A DNA stretch of 64,000 nucleotides. It comes from Welwitschia mirabilis. Taxonomy: Eukaryota; Gnetophyta; Gnetopsida; Welwitschiales. Positions 1 to 11,759 of this stretch are shown here, piece after piece. The number at the start of each line of letters is the position of its first letter. Positions within the stretch are counted from its first letter, which is position 1. The position numbers and the translations under genes are program-made. The DNA lies in assembly GCA_051453625.1 (NCBI GenBank), contig JBOZIK010000001.1:2585206-2649205 (forward strand). The letters are read 5' to 3'. The notes beneath the pieces are model-generated. The model was not told where the DNA came from and did no database searches. It worked only from the letters and a program-made list of their open reading frames with translations.

Positions 1-21
1 TGAATATTACAAATTTAGATT

Positions 22-95
<74 letters not shown>

Positions 96-121
96 CCTCT
101 CTCTCTCCCTCTCTCTCTCCC
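22..121. repeat. (CT)n microsatellite
   Basis: About 100 bp of almost pure CT dinucleotides with a few CCCT interruptions. No coding content. Confidence 0.97.
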
Positions 122-3100
122 TAATAAATAGATCAAACCATGGCTTCTTATACTACTTTAACATTTGAGGTGAGACTTTGATATTTGGTAAGTGTAACTT
201 ACAGGAGAATATTTCCACATCTACTTTAAAAATTACTCTTCCTTTAGATATATGGATGTGAATTCTTGATTTTTTTTTATTCTAACTCTAGATACTCATA
301 AAAACATTACTAAAGAAAAATTAGTGCATCTTACTTACCTTTAAAGATGAATTATAGTTTAGTTAAATTACTAAAGTTCATCTTTATTACTCAAGAATAA
401 CATGATGTTGGCTATTTTGTCCATTTCCATGAAGATTAAAGCTTTATCACTAGGTGGTTCAATAAATATTTGTGAAATGTCTCTAATATCCCTACTTGCT
501 ATAACATGTTAATGTTAATTTGATTATTTTGATATTCTACAACATAATATCATAGTGATTTTGCTAGAGGATAGAGTTTGTTCTTGCCTTTAGGTGCTTC
601 ATAACACTTTGATGCTTTACAGGTGAAAAGTTCCTTTTTGATCCTATTAATTTATGTTTTGATGTTTTTCATTTATCTTTAGTTTTGTCAACTAGAATTT
701 AAGGGTACTAATCTTTAATGGAGTCATGTCTCATTTCTTAAAAAACATGAATCATGAATGTTATAAGAGCTAGTTTTCCTTAAGATTGATTTCTACAAAT
801 TTTGATGCTTTATCACTAGATGAAAATAACATTTACTTTCTTCCTTATTATATTTCTAGTTTTAGATAAATTGTAATGATTTTAATCCAACTTATAAATT
901 TCACTATAACCGACATATGGTTACCAATGTTAGTTAATGAAACAAACAAATTTATTTCATTTATTAATAGTTATAACTAACTACTGTAACTACTTTCAAA
1001 GTTTTATTAACAACCTTACTTTTGCTACTATTACTTTTACTTTAGGATGAAATTATTAAATTATGAATATAAATATTTATTAGGTTTATCTTATCACCTT
1101 AGAACTTTAACCTTTATCTTTAAGTCTATTGTTTCATTAGGGTTATCTCAAAATTCAAACCTTTAACTTTGGTATTATGTTGGAAGATTAAATGCATAGA
1201 AATTCTTTGATATCATGTTGGAATTTTAAGTGTGTGGAAGTATTCTAATGATGTTGTAAATTTGAGTGCATGGAACTAAAATAAGGCATATAAATGCTCA
1301 ATGACTATGTTAGAGGTTTGTGCATAAGAGGTTTATGTGGAAGTATTTCAAATAAATTACTAAAGCTTTAAGTTGATTTGTGATAATAGAGAAAAGGAAG
1401 TAAAAATGAAAAACCAAAATTTATGTTATACAAAATAATTAATAATGATTAATTAAATAATTAATAATGAATTGACGTTATAAATAATTAACTACCTATT
1501 TAATTTTTTAAATTATCTTATTTGATTCTTAATATTCTTTTATACTTATTCCTATCCAATGGATTAATATTATTATTCATTTTTTTCCTTCCACTTGATC
1601 TTTGTATTTATATCAAGTTTTACTAGATGGAAATCTTGTATCTTTTAGATATGAAATGAAACATGTTGTTTTGCATTTTATTTACCAAGTTAAGAATTAT
1701 CTTAACAATTATATTAATTTGATATTAGTTATGTTATTTAAGAAGGGAAATAAATAAGAATTAAATAACTATGGATTAATTATAATTTGTAAATCTTTTG
1801 TATAACACTAAGGAACTATCATAAAAGTAAAAATTAGAAGATCTCTATAAGCATTTAGTAATGTCATTCTATATTTAAATCATCTTATTAATGAAAGTAA
1901 AAATCTAAATAAATAGACATTAATTTCGTTTTTGGATTTATGTAAAATATCTGATTTAATATTAGCAATAAACATTAATAGTAATTGAAAAATATTAGGT
2001 ATCTAGTAACTCTATTATCTACAATTTAGAATTTGTATAAATAGGTATCTATCTAACTCAAAAAGACTATTTCTCAAGAATGTATGATGTTTCATTATTT
2101 TATTGGTGTTAAGAAAAGTTTTCCTCTGTCTTCTACATTTTTGAAATATTTATTAATGTATTAGTGGCTTAGATAAATGAAATTTCTCTTAATCATTTGA
2201 TACAAGTAAGAAACTATCCTATGGGCCTCTTATTTTTGGTGGATGTTGTTGCATTAATTTATAAAATAAATTTATGTGTACAATAAGTGCTACATATTTT
2301 GCATACTTTTTGCTACCAGTTTGAAATGAATATTAATGTTTAAAAAAATAAAGTTATTATGATTGGTGTTTTATGTCATATGAATTATTTATTTGAAATA
2401 AATAATTGATATATTGAATCTATTCCATGCTATAAATACTTAGGATTAAAATGCTTTAATAATTATAGATTGAATAATTGCATTAGTTAAAAGGGTATTG
2501 AAGGTATGAAATACTTATTTTCTTTTGGAAAAATGGAAAAAAAAAGAGAAAATTGCATGTAGGAATGTTTATGTAGAAGTTTTTTAGATTATTATTCAAT
2601 TAGGAGTTCTTTATATTTTTGTTAGGTTTTTGCATTAGTAAATAAAAACTGGAAGCAGATAGAGGAAGTTTAAAAATAATTCTTAATAGATGAATTTAAG
2701 GCAAAACACTAAACACAACATGATATTACGCTTAGTGAAGCTAAATAGATTCCTTTAGAAGTAGAAGGTATTTGTCAATTTGTAGCTTATGTTCATAAAA
2801 TTTTAAATTACACTGTTAATAAATTTTTTAAAATAGTATTCCAAATGACTTAAGGAAAAGATTGCTTTTATTAGAAAAAGATTTGCTTTAAAAAATAGAA
2901 CAATAAAAAATAATTTCTTTTATTGAGATTGTAAATAATTTTGAGTAATTATAAAACAAAAAACTTCAAAAGATTTTAAAAAATACAAATGAAAAGAAAC
3001 AATTTTATTAAAATAATATTACAAGAGGAATTCATGTAAAGATAACTCATTTAAGTGTCCTTATTCTCCATCATCTATAAGTTTAAACTAATAAGGCAAG

Positions 3101-4250
3101 AATGAGATCTTAGTATTTTAAAATTGAAACATGTAGATGGTTTTAAGTTCTTTGAGAAAAGAAGAAGTGATAAACTTTTGTAACTTGAATATTATTTAAG
3201 ATGTATATTTCTTCTATCCATTATATTCTTAGATTCTTAATAGACATAATAAAAAACATTGCAATTTTATTTTCAATAAATGATTGACACCATGTAAACT
3301 AAATTATGGAAAACATTAGAGTTAAAAAATGTTTGATAATGATACCTTTCCAAGAGCCTCATAATGTAGAAAACAAGGCATTTAAAAGTTTAAACCCATA
3401 ACCTTATAAATGAAAAATAAGTATCCAACCAATTAAAGTATCATCCAATTAACATGTACATTAAAATTTAATTTAAATAGATTAACTTTTAAAGTTATGG
3501 GCTTTATAGTGTGATGAATAAGACATCTAAAAAAGCCATAACCTTATAAATGGATTAAAGTATCCCATGAATTAAATTACTCTAATTAATATATAAATTA
3601 AAATATAGTTTAACTAAATTAACTTTTAAAGTTAATTTAAATGTTTTTTAATTATTTTCATATGTTTCTATTTCCTTTCTAAGACATAATGAGAGGAAGC
3701 CATCTTTTTAGTTTCTTATCAAAACTGACAAGCAACTTTTGCTATTAAATAGTTCCACTACACAGGGGAAAAATTATGGGAATATGCCAATAAAAACTTA
3801 TGCATTATGCTCAGAATCAAAACAAAAATGCTGAACATTACTCTACAAGAGGCTATAGAAACAGTTTCTGTGTGGCTTTGTTTTTTTACACAACTATGGG
3901 CTTCATTTTCTATGTGGATATGGGCTTCATTTTCTATGTTCATTGGTCTATGCATGGTGTTCTGATTTTTACGATTATTAGTTTGTATGTAGTGGTGGTA
4001 CTTACCTAGCTTTTCAAAACTAGTAGCATGCAACTATGTGTTATGCTTATATAGATCTTTTAACTGATTGTACATCACTTTGCATGCATGTTAGAGATCA
4101 GTAGGTATTTGCATGTGCTAGAGAGTGGCAAGTCTTTACATGCACTGGAGAGTGGTAGAAAACAACTAATCTTTTAATATTTTTGCAAGTGTTATGTGCA
4201 TGCAGATAACTTCATCATGAAAATCTTGCATGCATTATTATGGTGTCTTT
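122..4250. other. AT-rich non-coding stretch
   Basis: No convincing coding region, RNA gene or complete mobile element is visible on either strand. Two small local duplications occur: a diverged direct repeat at about 3373-3500 and 3530-3640, sharing a 'cataaccttataaatg' core and an 'aacttttaaagtta' end, and a short tandem copy at 3894-3939 built on 'tgggcttcattttctatgt'. Open frames near 3758-4033 look like chance readings. Confidence 0.6.
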
Positions 4251-4339
4251 TTCAGGGAAGTTCACCATCTTTTCAACCTATCTTTTTTCTTTTAAATGAC
4301 CTCAAATAATTTAGCTTCATCATCTTTTAATGCAGCCTA

Positions 4340-5420
4340 TCAAAAATGAAAATTAGAAATGGCCAATATGTCTTGTAAATCCATGCTAATGGCTAAAGAT
4401 AATGATTGTGTTATTGTCAACTTAGAGCTTGCCCAAAACCTTTTCGAAAAAATCATTCATACTTTTGAATAGCTTTACACTATTGTTTCATTAGAATAAT
4501 TTCTTCTTTTTTCATTCTTAATGACTAGATTCAAGATAACTGGGTTAGCAAAAATATGAGAGTCTCTGTAGTCTCAAATATGACAAAACACATCTTCCTT
4601 TTTGGTTTTTAACTAAATATATGGTAAATCAGGTGAAACAACAATCAGTTTGGAATATTTTAGGAACTTACCTTATTTTCAAGTTATGGTTTAAAGGTTT
4701 TGACCTAGAAAAAGCTGCTCAGAATACCATTCCCATATGGATTGAATTACTAAACCTCCCAGTTGATTTTCTACCTCACATTGATGTCTTAGCTACTAAA
4801 GTTAGACATGTCATAGAAATGAAAACCTTCACAAGGTTACATGCTTTCCCTGTAAGAAAAATCTGTGTTTCCATTAATCTAAACAAATCATTGCCTGAGG
4901 TTATCTAATTATCAGTTGATGGAAAAATTATTCTCTAAAAGGTTTTATATATAACTCTGCCAAATCATTGTTACTATTACAAAGAGTCTAATCATGTGAG
5001 GGCACATTGTTCTAAACTCCTAGCTAAGTTGGAAGCAAATAGAGTTTTAGAAAAAAAACATAGTTAATGAACTCCATAAAAATGGGCTTATCCAAGAAAA
5101 TCACCAAACTTCATAAGAATAAGTTAATAACAACCAAACTAATCAGGAACCAATTATAACAAAGATCACCAAAGCCAATAGAAAGAACTCAGATAAAGGA
5201 AATACTTCTCAAACTTCTACAAAGGAGTTGAACACTGTTAGTTAGGAGAATAAACAAGAAACTACTAAAAATCCTAGGTTAATTAATAAGGAAAATGATA
5301 TAGATAAAGGATGAAAAACTATGGGTAAGAAATCTTATGCTCATGTTACAAGGATCAATCCATTATTTATCCCTCTCAGGATTATGAAAAACACAAAAAA
5401 AAATAGTAGTGATATCATGA
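4340..5420 (+). pseudogene. L1-type LINE ORF1 remnant (nucleic-acid-binding protein)
   Basis: Decayed first ORF of a plant L1-type non-LTR retrotransposon. The clearest open piece, 4621-4908 (95 codons), has the pattern of the DUF4283-like domain of plant LINE ORF1: 'NILGTYLIFKLWFKGFDLEK', then 'PIWIELLNLPVDFLP', then 'RKICVSINLNKSLPEVI'. About 20 codons further on comes a damaged CCHC-like knuckle (C..YKESNHVRAHC). In intact elements this protein binds the RNA. Several stops and frame changes are present and no credible start is preserved. It is followed by the endonuclease-RT ORF in the usual order. Family assignment rests on recognised motifs only. Confidence 0.8.
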
Positions 5421-5499
5421 ATTATTTCAGAAGATAGAGCAGATCAATAGCTAATAGTTTTGAATCTATGAACTTATGGTAAATCATTGGAGAAGGGAT

Positions 5500-7920
5500 T
5501 AGATCCCTTATGATCTCACCTCATTAATCTCATCTTATGAAAGTTTTAGGAACTTTTAAATTCCTAAAGAGAATACATTATCCAATATTATATAGCTAAA
5601 AATCACTTAGATATAGTTTTTCTTCAGGAAATTAGAATTCAAGATTTTCAGCTTTCAACTACTTGTAATAGCATTTTCCCCAAGAGTACTTACTTCATTT
5701 CTTATTATTCTATAGGTAGAGGAGGAGTGTTTATTCTTCTTTACTAGATGTTTAATAATCATATTATTGATCATGGTCAAGACCCAAGAGGTAATTGTAT
5801 TTGGATTAGGTTAAAATGAAATAACTCTATTATTGGCATGGCTAATATCTATGCCCCTTATGGCATCCAGATAGATGTACTCTTTGGAAATGATTCCATG
5901 ACTCTCTTATAAAATCTTCATGGATCTTAGTGGAAGATTTCAATATGATTGAGAATGATGTAGATAAAAGATGAGGAAATAAAAATGTCCTTGATATTAA
6001 TGAGCTCAATAGTTGTATTTGGCTTATAAGTAAATTCCAATTACAGGATGCCAATGCTACTACAAAAATTAATTTTGCTGAGGGATGGTTTACCTCATCT
6101 AATGTTAGATCTAGATCAAGTTTCATTACTTATTGGCTTAACTAAGTTTATTTGTCTTTAAATCTAAGTAATATTATCTCCTTTCATAATAAGATACTAG
6201 TATCAACTACTTACACCAAACTCTTATCTGACCATTTCCCCATTTTATGGTCCATCTAATATCCTAATGTAAGCACATCAACAGAGATCTCTTTATTTTT
6301 AACATTGCTTTCCTTTAGAATAGAAAATGTATTCTCTTCTCATGCACATTTCAAACCTAGTTCCTCATCCCATTAGTAATAATGGATGGATTAATTGATG
6401 GAATAATAGTATTTTATGTACTCATAATTTCGATAAACATGCAAGTAAACTTTTTGTAGCAAATATAGATTCTCATTAGAAAAGCCTCATGACAGAAGTA
6501 GAATTTCATCAATTGAAAGTTAATTCAAGGAACTATAACAATCGAGATTTGGATTTGCTAAAAATCTATAAAGATAGACTAAGATAAGTCAAGCATTACA
6601 AGGATCAAGATGCTCACCTTCGTGCCCACTTATCTTGGCTAAGAATGGGAGATTAATCTTCATCATATAATCATTACTCTTAGGTGTTATCTTCTAGTAG
6701 AATTGATGACACAACTATCAATACTTGTCTCAACAATCTTCAGCTTTTTAATCAAAAACTTTTTGGTGATGATCAGTGTCTCTCTAAAGCTAAGTTTCTT
6801 AATGTCCTTTAGCAACTTAAGGATGGTAAAGATCTAGGTTTGGATGGGCTTCCAAGAGAATTCTTCTATAAATTTTGGCATATAATTGGAATGGATACTT
6901 ATAATCATTACAAAAAAGCTTTAGATAATAAATCCTTAGGAACTTATTTTAATACTATAATAGTTAAAATTCTACCTAAATTATGTGATTCACATAACAT
7001 TAATAATTAGAGACCTATCACTATTTTGAATGTGATCTGTAAAATTATTGTCAAGCAGTAACCAATAGATTAAAGAAATTTCTTCATTTTCTTATCAGTA
7101 AAGAGCACACTACCTTTGTTTAAAATAGGTACATCTTGGATAATGTTCAAATTGTAGTCAAATCTATGCATTAGAAGAATACCTCTTCTCAATAGGATAT
7201 TCTTTTAAAGCTTGATTTTACTAAAGCCTAAGACAAACTCAATTGGTATTTTCTTACTTGAGTTATTCATCATCACTAACTCAGAAAAGTCTTTGAGAAC
7301 CATGTTCAGATGCTTCTAGCCAATGCTACTTCTGTTATGTACAGTAAGGGTGTCTTCTCTCATCCCATATCCCTTCAGTAATTAGTTAGGCAAGGGTGTT
7401 CCTTAGATTTATATCTTTTTATCATAGTAGAAAATACTCTTGAATCTCTTCTTAAAGCTCATAATTCTTCAGAAAATCTTCATGGTATTAACCTTCTTAA
7501 TGGTAATATAGTTCTCTATAGCCAATTTTCTCACGATACCTTTCTCTTAATAAAAAAAACTGAATCAAATTTTTAGAAATATATAGATACTCTAAATATT
7601 TATTATACCACCATCGATTCCACTCTGACTGAAAGGCCTGCTTAGTCCTAATGCTTCAATATCCAATGGCCTCCCCCCATTGATCATTTCAAACTTTTGG
7701 TAATCCCTATCACTTTATCAAAAAATCCATTTAATATGTGGTAGATTATTATCAACAAGATTAAAGATAAACCTCTTAAATGATTCAAAAAATCTTTATC
7801 ATTAGTAGGGAGTCTTGTTGCGTATATTCATATTCTCAATACTATTCCAATTTATTATGCCTCTTTTATGACCCCCTTTATCTTTTCTTATAATACTGAT
7901 AACAAAATTCTACAAAATCT
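5500..7920 (+). pseudogene. L1-type LINE ORF2, 5' part: endonuclease and reverse transcriptase
   Basis: Degenerate second ORF of the same LINE. An apurinic-type endonuclease comes first: a 'VFLQEIR' motif near 5610, 'NIYAP' near 5845, a 'WILVEDFNMIEN' motif near 5930 and 'SDHFPILW' near 6230. The reverse transcriptase follows: 'DGKDLGLDGLPREFFYKFW' near 6830, a damaged RPI motif near 7010, and 'SQFSHDTFLLI' near 7520, which is a broken YADD-box region. The post-RT region near 7740-7915 reads 'INKIKDKPLK' and 'IPIYYAS'. There are many stops and frameshifts. The reading breaks off at 7920, where copia LTR sequence begins, and resumes at 35532. The polymerase would prime on nicked target DNA; this copy cannot be active. 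Confidence 0.9.
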
Positions 7921-8062
7921 TTATTGGATCAATAACCCTGGAGGTTGGGTAAATAAGCCTTTAAAAATTTAATAAATAATCTTCAAAATAAAAATACTTT
8001 ACTTGAAAAAAAATCACAAAATAACTTGTGGATAAAAACTGAAAGTATTCTAAAAAATGAAA
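7921..8062 (-). mobile_element. Copia LTR fragment, A/B/C family, cut by assembly gap
   Basis: The sequence from 'ttattggatcaataaccc' to the gap matches the outer end of the minus-strand LTRs at 19209 and 27001, with shared blocks such as 'cttcaaaataaaaatacttt' and 'aaagtattctaaaaaatgaa'. By eye it is closer to the 27001 LTR ('aaataacttgtggat' in both) than to the 19209 LTR. It sits exactly where the L1 reading stops, so it is probably the left edge of an insertion into the LINE. The rest of this LTR is missing at the gap. Confidence 0.8.
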
Positions 8063-8162
8063 NNNNNNNNNNNNNNNNNNNNNNNNNNNNNNNNNNNNNN
8101 NNNNNNNNNNNNNNNNNNNNNNNNNNNNNNNNNNNNNNNNNNNNNNNNNNNNNNNNNNNNNN
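8063..8162. other. Assembly gap (100 N)
   Basis: Exactly 100 N, probably a placeholder of unknown true size. The LTR sequence to its left does not continue on its right. Confidence 0.98.
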
Positions 8163-8990
8163 ACATATTCTTAATTTTACACAAGACATCTTTTATGTAA
8201 TAAAAAACTAGGAATACATAGAGGACACAAACATATGACATTGCTATTGTTTGTAAACTAAAATAACCTAGAAATTAATTATAGGTAAATATATAATATT
8301 AATATGATTTGTCTTTTTTAGAATATATAAATTCTAATAAAGGAGTAAGTAGAACTTGGTCCTAGATTCCGTTGTAACTATCAGATAAAAATATTAAAGA
8401 AGAAATAAAGTGATAAAAAAATAGTGTTTAGTTAGGATAACAAAAAAGAGGATGTCATAGAAATATGACGTAAAATCATGGATATTTTTAATTTTAATAT
8501 CTAATGTGTAACATATTGAATAGATCCTTCATAAAGCTAATAGACCTTTAAGAACTGATTCAATAGACACTTGTACATCCTATCTTTTCACTATAAAATA
8601 GTAAATATTTTATGAATTATTTTATTTTATTTTTTTACTTATACATGTTGGCATACCTAGGAATATGAATGACTTAAGTGAGGTTAGCCACATGACATCA
8701 TTAGTTGTCATACATGGAGTAATGTAGCTATTCCTGTACACACACAACTACACTAGGTAACCTAAAAATGAAAGTAAAATTTTATTATGTTTAGATAGAC
8801 CTCATAAGTCTGTCAGATCCTTCAAACAATACAAAATATGTTAGTATCAATATTTGCAGACTACATTAAATATGTTCAATTTTTATGTAGCCTAAAAACA
8901 TCATTAAAATAATATATCATTGTTATTGATGATAACATAAATAACTCATATAAACTTGTGTTCATGATATGCCATTTGCATCTGAATAAT
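8163..8990. other. AT-rich, nothing assignable
   Basis: No coding, RNA or repeat signal that I can support. Confidence 0.5.
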
Positions 8991-8999
8991 TTAGTGTTG

Positions 9000-10570
9000 T
9001 AACACTTCAACAAAATATAATGTTTATCTTTTTCTACTTGTAATAGGCAAAGTTGATATACTCGATCCTATAGTTGAACATTATCCCATCTTCTAGTTTC
9101 AACTTTAAGATGATGAAATCCCATCCTTACTCTGCTAATTAAATTTTTGATTTGTAATGGTATTGTTGTAAACATATATTCCACTTTTCTCAAGCTAGCT
9201 TCCTTGAATAGTTTTATAATATAACAAAACTTTCTTTTTATTTTTAGATACCTTTTAGCATGTCTTAATAATTTTTGTTTTTATCATTTTCCAAATTATT
9301 TTAGTATCTTTAGTTATATCATGATCTTAAATGCTTCATTCCTATAACCACAACTTTCATTTATCATACCATCCTTTTTCTTGAGTGATTTCTAATATCT
9401 TACTTGAAAACTTAATTCTATTATAAAGTATAATTTTCAAATAAAATATTAGAAATTGATATATTTCCTTATCTTTAAAAGGTAATATATCTACCTCTAT
9501 AAATAACATTTCATATGGTATTGTTCTTTAATCTTAAGTTCATCTACCAAAAATTGTTTTTGAATTTCTCTCTTTTTGTCCATAAATGTTTGACAAGTCT
9601 TGGGATTCATACTATGCATTCATGTAAAATTATTAATTACACAATTATATACCTTTCATAACCAAATATTTTCTTTCTTACATTTGCTATTTATAGCATA
9701 AGAATTCTTCCACCCATTAATAACTCTTTGTTACACGCATTGATTTCATTTATAGTTTTGAGAACATTTCAATCATATGTATTTATATGAATTAATAATC
9801 TCAATATTTTTATTATTTAGCAAGATACTAAAGTTTCTCTTACTTATTTCATAAATAAAATTTTGTTTTAGTAACATTTACCTTCATCCTTAAGTATTCA
9901 CAAAACCTTTCTAGTACTTTCAACATAATCTGAAGGTCCACATCATAAATTGTAACTAGTGCTACATCCTCTACAAAAATTAAGAGATAGAGCATTTTTT
10001 TACCTATCTACATCACATACCTTTATGGTATCTACTACAACCATATTTCTAATTCATTCATAAAAATTCCAAATAATGTTGATGATAGAGGATAACCTTG
10101 ATTCACTTCTATGTTATTATAAAATCTATAAGATACTTGAGCATTCATGCTTTTTCATTTAACCATTATTTATACATAGAGTCTTTATATGGTTTTTAAC
10201 ATTATAGATAATATTAAGATCTACAAGTCTACTCCATAAATTATCCCTGATATCTAAGTTATAAGATTTGGTAAAATCAACAAAAAAAAGAAAATATTTT
10301 TGTGTCATTCCTTTTCTTACTTCATATAAAATATAAGGGTAGATAGATGATCCATTTTAAAGTAAGTTATTAAAAATCCCACTTGAGAGAATGCATGAAA
10401 ATTATTTTTTTTCATCCATGTTTTTAGCCTCTTTTCTAAGATAGTACCCAGTAATTTATCAAATAAATTTCTAATCATGATTAGTATATAGTTATTTAAA
10501 ATTGATTTATTTCCTTTTTAAATAACATAATAGCTCTACTAATTCTCTATTGCTTTTGTAGTTCATTCTT
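9000..10570 (-). pseudogene. Second LINE reverse transcriptase (non-L1 type), degenerate
   Basis: Read on the minus strand, a reverse transcriptase appears with its motifs in order: 'MIRNLFDKLLGTILEKRLK' near 10480, 'MDHLSTLIFYMK' near 10345, 'FVDFTKSYNLDIRDNLWSRL' near 10270 (the first aspartate box), 'NQGYPLSSTLFGIFMNELE' near 10100, and 'LIFVEDVALVT' near 9980, a mutated catalytic YADD box followed by 'LERFCEYLRMKVNVTKTK'. The QG-PLS-TLFG and DHL-TL signatures differ from the L1 element at 4340 and resemble the jockey-like LINE RTs seen in several land-plant genomes, which is my recollection, not a search. Stops and frame changes are frequent. No endonuclease was recognised upstream, and everything below about 9750 is unassigned. 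Confidence 0.8.
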
Positions 10571-10899
10571 AAGTCCATCATTTAATCTTTCACATCGCTA
10601 GTCAGCACCCTCATAGAGACTAAGAAGTTTAATTAACCTAAACTTTGTCTTGATTAGAGTTATTAGGAAAGGCTTAAAAGATACCTTAGAAACATTTTGA
10701 TAAAACTAGATAATCTCTTTATAAAAGACTTAAAATATAAATTTTTAGGTGATTAGAGACTTTCTTAATATTAAACCATTAATGATAAGTAACTTCTTTA
10801 TATTAAAATTTGGCTAAAAGAACCTCTACATATGAGTAATTTAATAATTGAGATTACTTAATTAAAAAAGATATCTTTGGTTAGCATTATATTTTCTTC

Positions 10900-11750
10900 C
10901 TAGAGCTAATATGTTAAAGTGTTTATTATTTTATTAATACCCAAAGTTACCCTTCTATATTAGCTTTTCAAAGTTCAAGAACTTTGAAGAGTAGCACTAA
11001 AAGGGTTTAATGGATTCATGTAAGGAAATTTTCACTCATTAAAACTTTCTTTTAAATGTTCTTTATTAGAACCCAAGGTTTTACCATTTTATATTAGCTT
11101 TCCAAATTCTAAAAAAATTTGAAGAATAATAATAAAAGAGTTTCTTGTGGTTAATGTGATAACATTTTTATTTATTAAAACTTTCTATTAGAAGTTCTTT
11201 TATTAATCCCCAAGAGTTACTCTTCTATATTAGCTTTCTAACATCTGAAAAGTTTAGAGAATAGTACTAAAAAAGTTTCTTGAAGTAGCCTTCCAAAGTT
11301 TAAGCACTTTGGAGAGCATCACTCATTATAATGTTCTCTTAAAATTTCTTTTTATTAAGCTTCAAGGATCATCCTTAAACTTTGGAAAGCAGTACTAGAA
11401 GAGTTACTTGGATAGATTTCAAGCACTTTGTAGAGCATCGTCAAAAGGGTTCATTATAATTTATATGAAGACATTTTTAATTATTAAAACTTGTTCTTAA
11501 AAGTTCTCTTATCAAGCCCCAAGATCTACCCTTCTATACTAGCTTTCCAGAGTCTAAGAACTTTGTAGAATAGTGCTAAAAGAATTCCTCAGGATAGATT
11601 TCCAAAGCTCAAATGCTTTAAAGAGAATAATCAAAAGTGTTCATTAGAATTCATGTGAGGTCATTTTTACTTATTAAAACTTTTCTTTAAAAGTTCTTTT
11701 ATTAAGCCCTAAGGGATATGCTTCTATATTAGCTTTCCAAAGTATAATAT
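10900..11750. repeat. Diverged tandem array, units of about 130-190 bp
   Basis: The block 'tatattagctttccaaag' recurs with changes near 10961, 11090, 11226, 11536 and 11727. A second block of the form 'gttcttttattaagcccc-aag' recurs just before each of these, and 'cattaaaactttcttttaaa' recurs in mid-unit. Spacing suggests five to six units, one of them rearranged near 11290-11460. The array abuts the truncated RNase H end of copia element E at about 11760. It may be a satellite-like array or part of an unrecognised LTR. Confidence 0.75.
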
Positions 11751-11759
11751 TACTTGTTT

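Noticed and set aside
3758-4033. Overlapping open frames of 91 (minus) and 69 (plus) codons
   Set aside because: Low-complexity composition, a duplicated 22-bp segment inside, and no domain on either strand.
10900-11750. CRISPR-like array
   Set aside because: The units are long, diverged and contiguous, without short identical repeats and unique spacers, and the window is eukaryotic.
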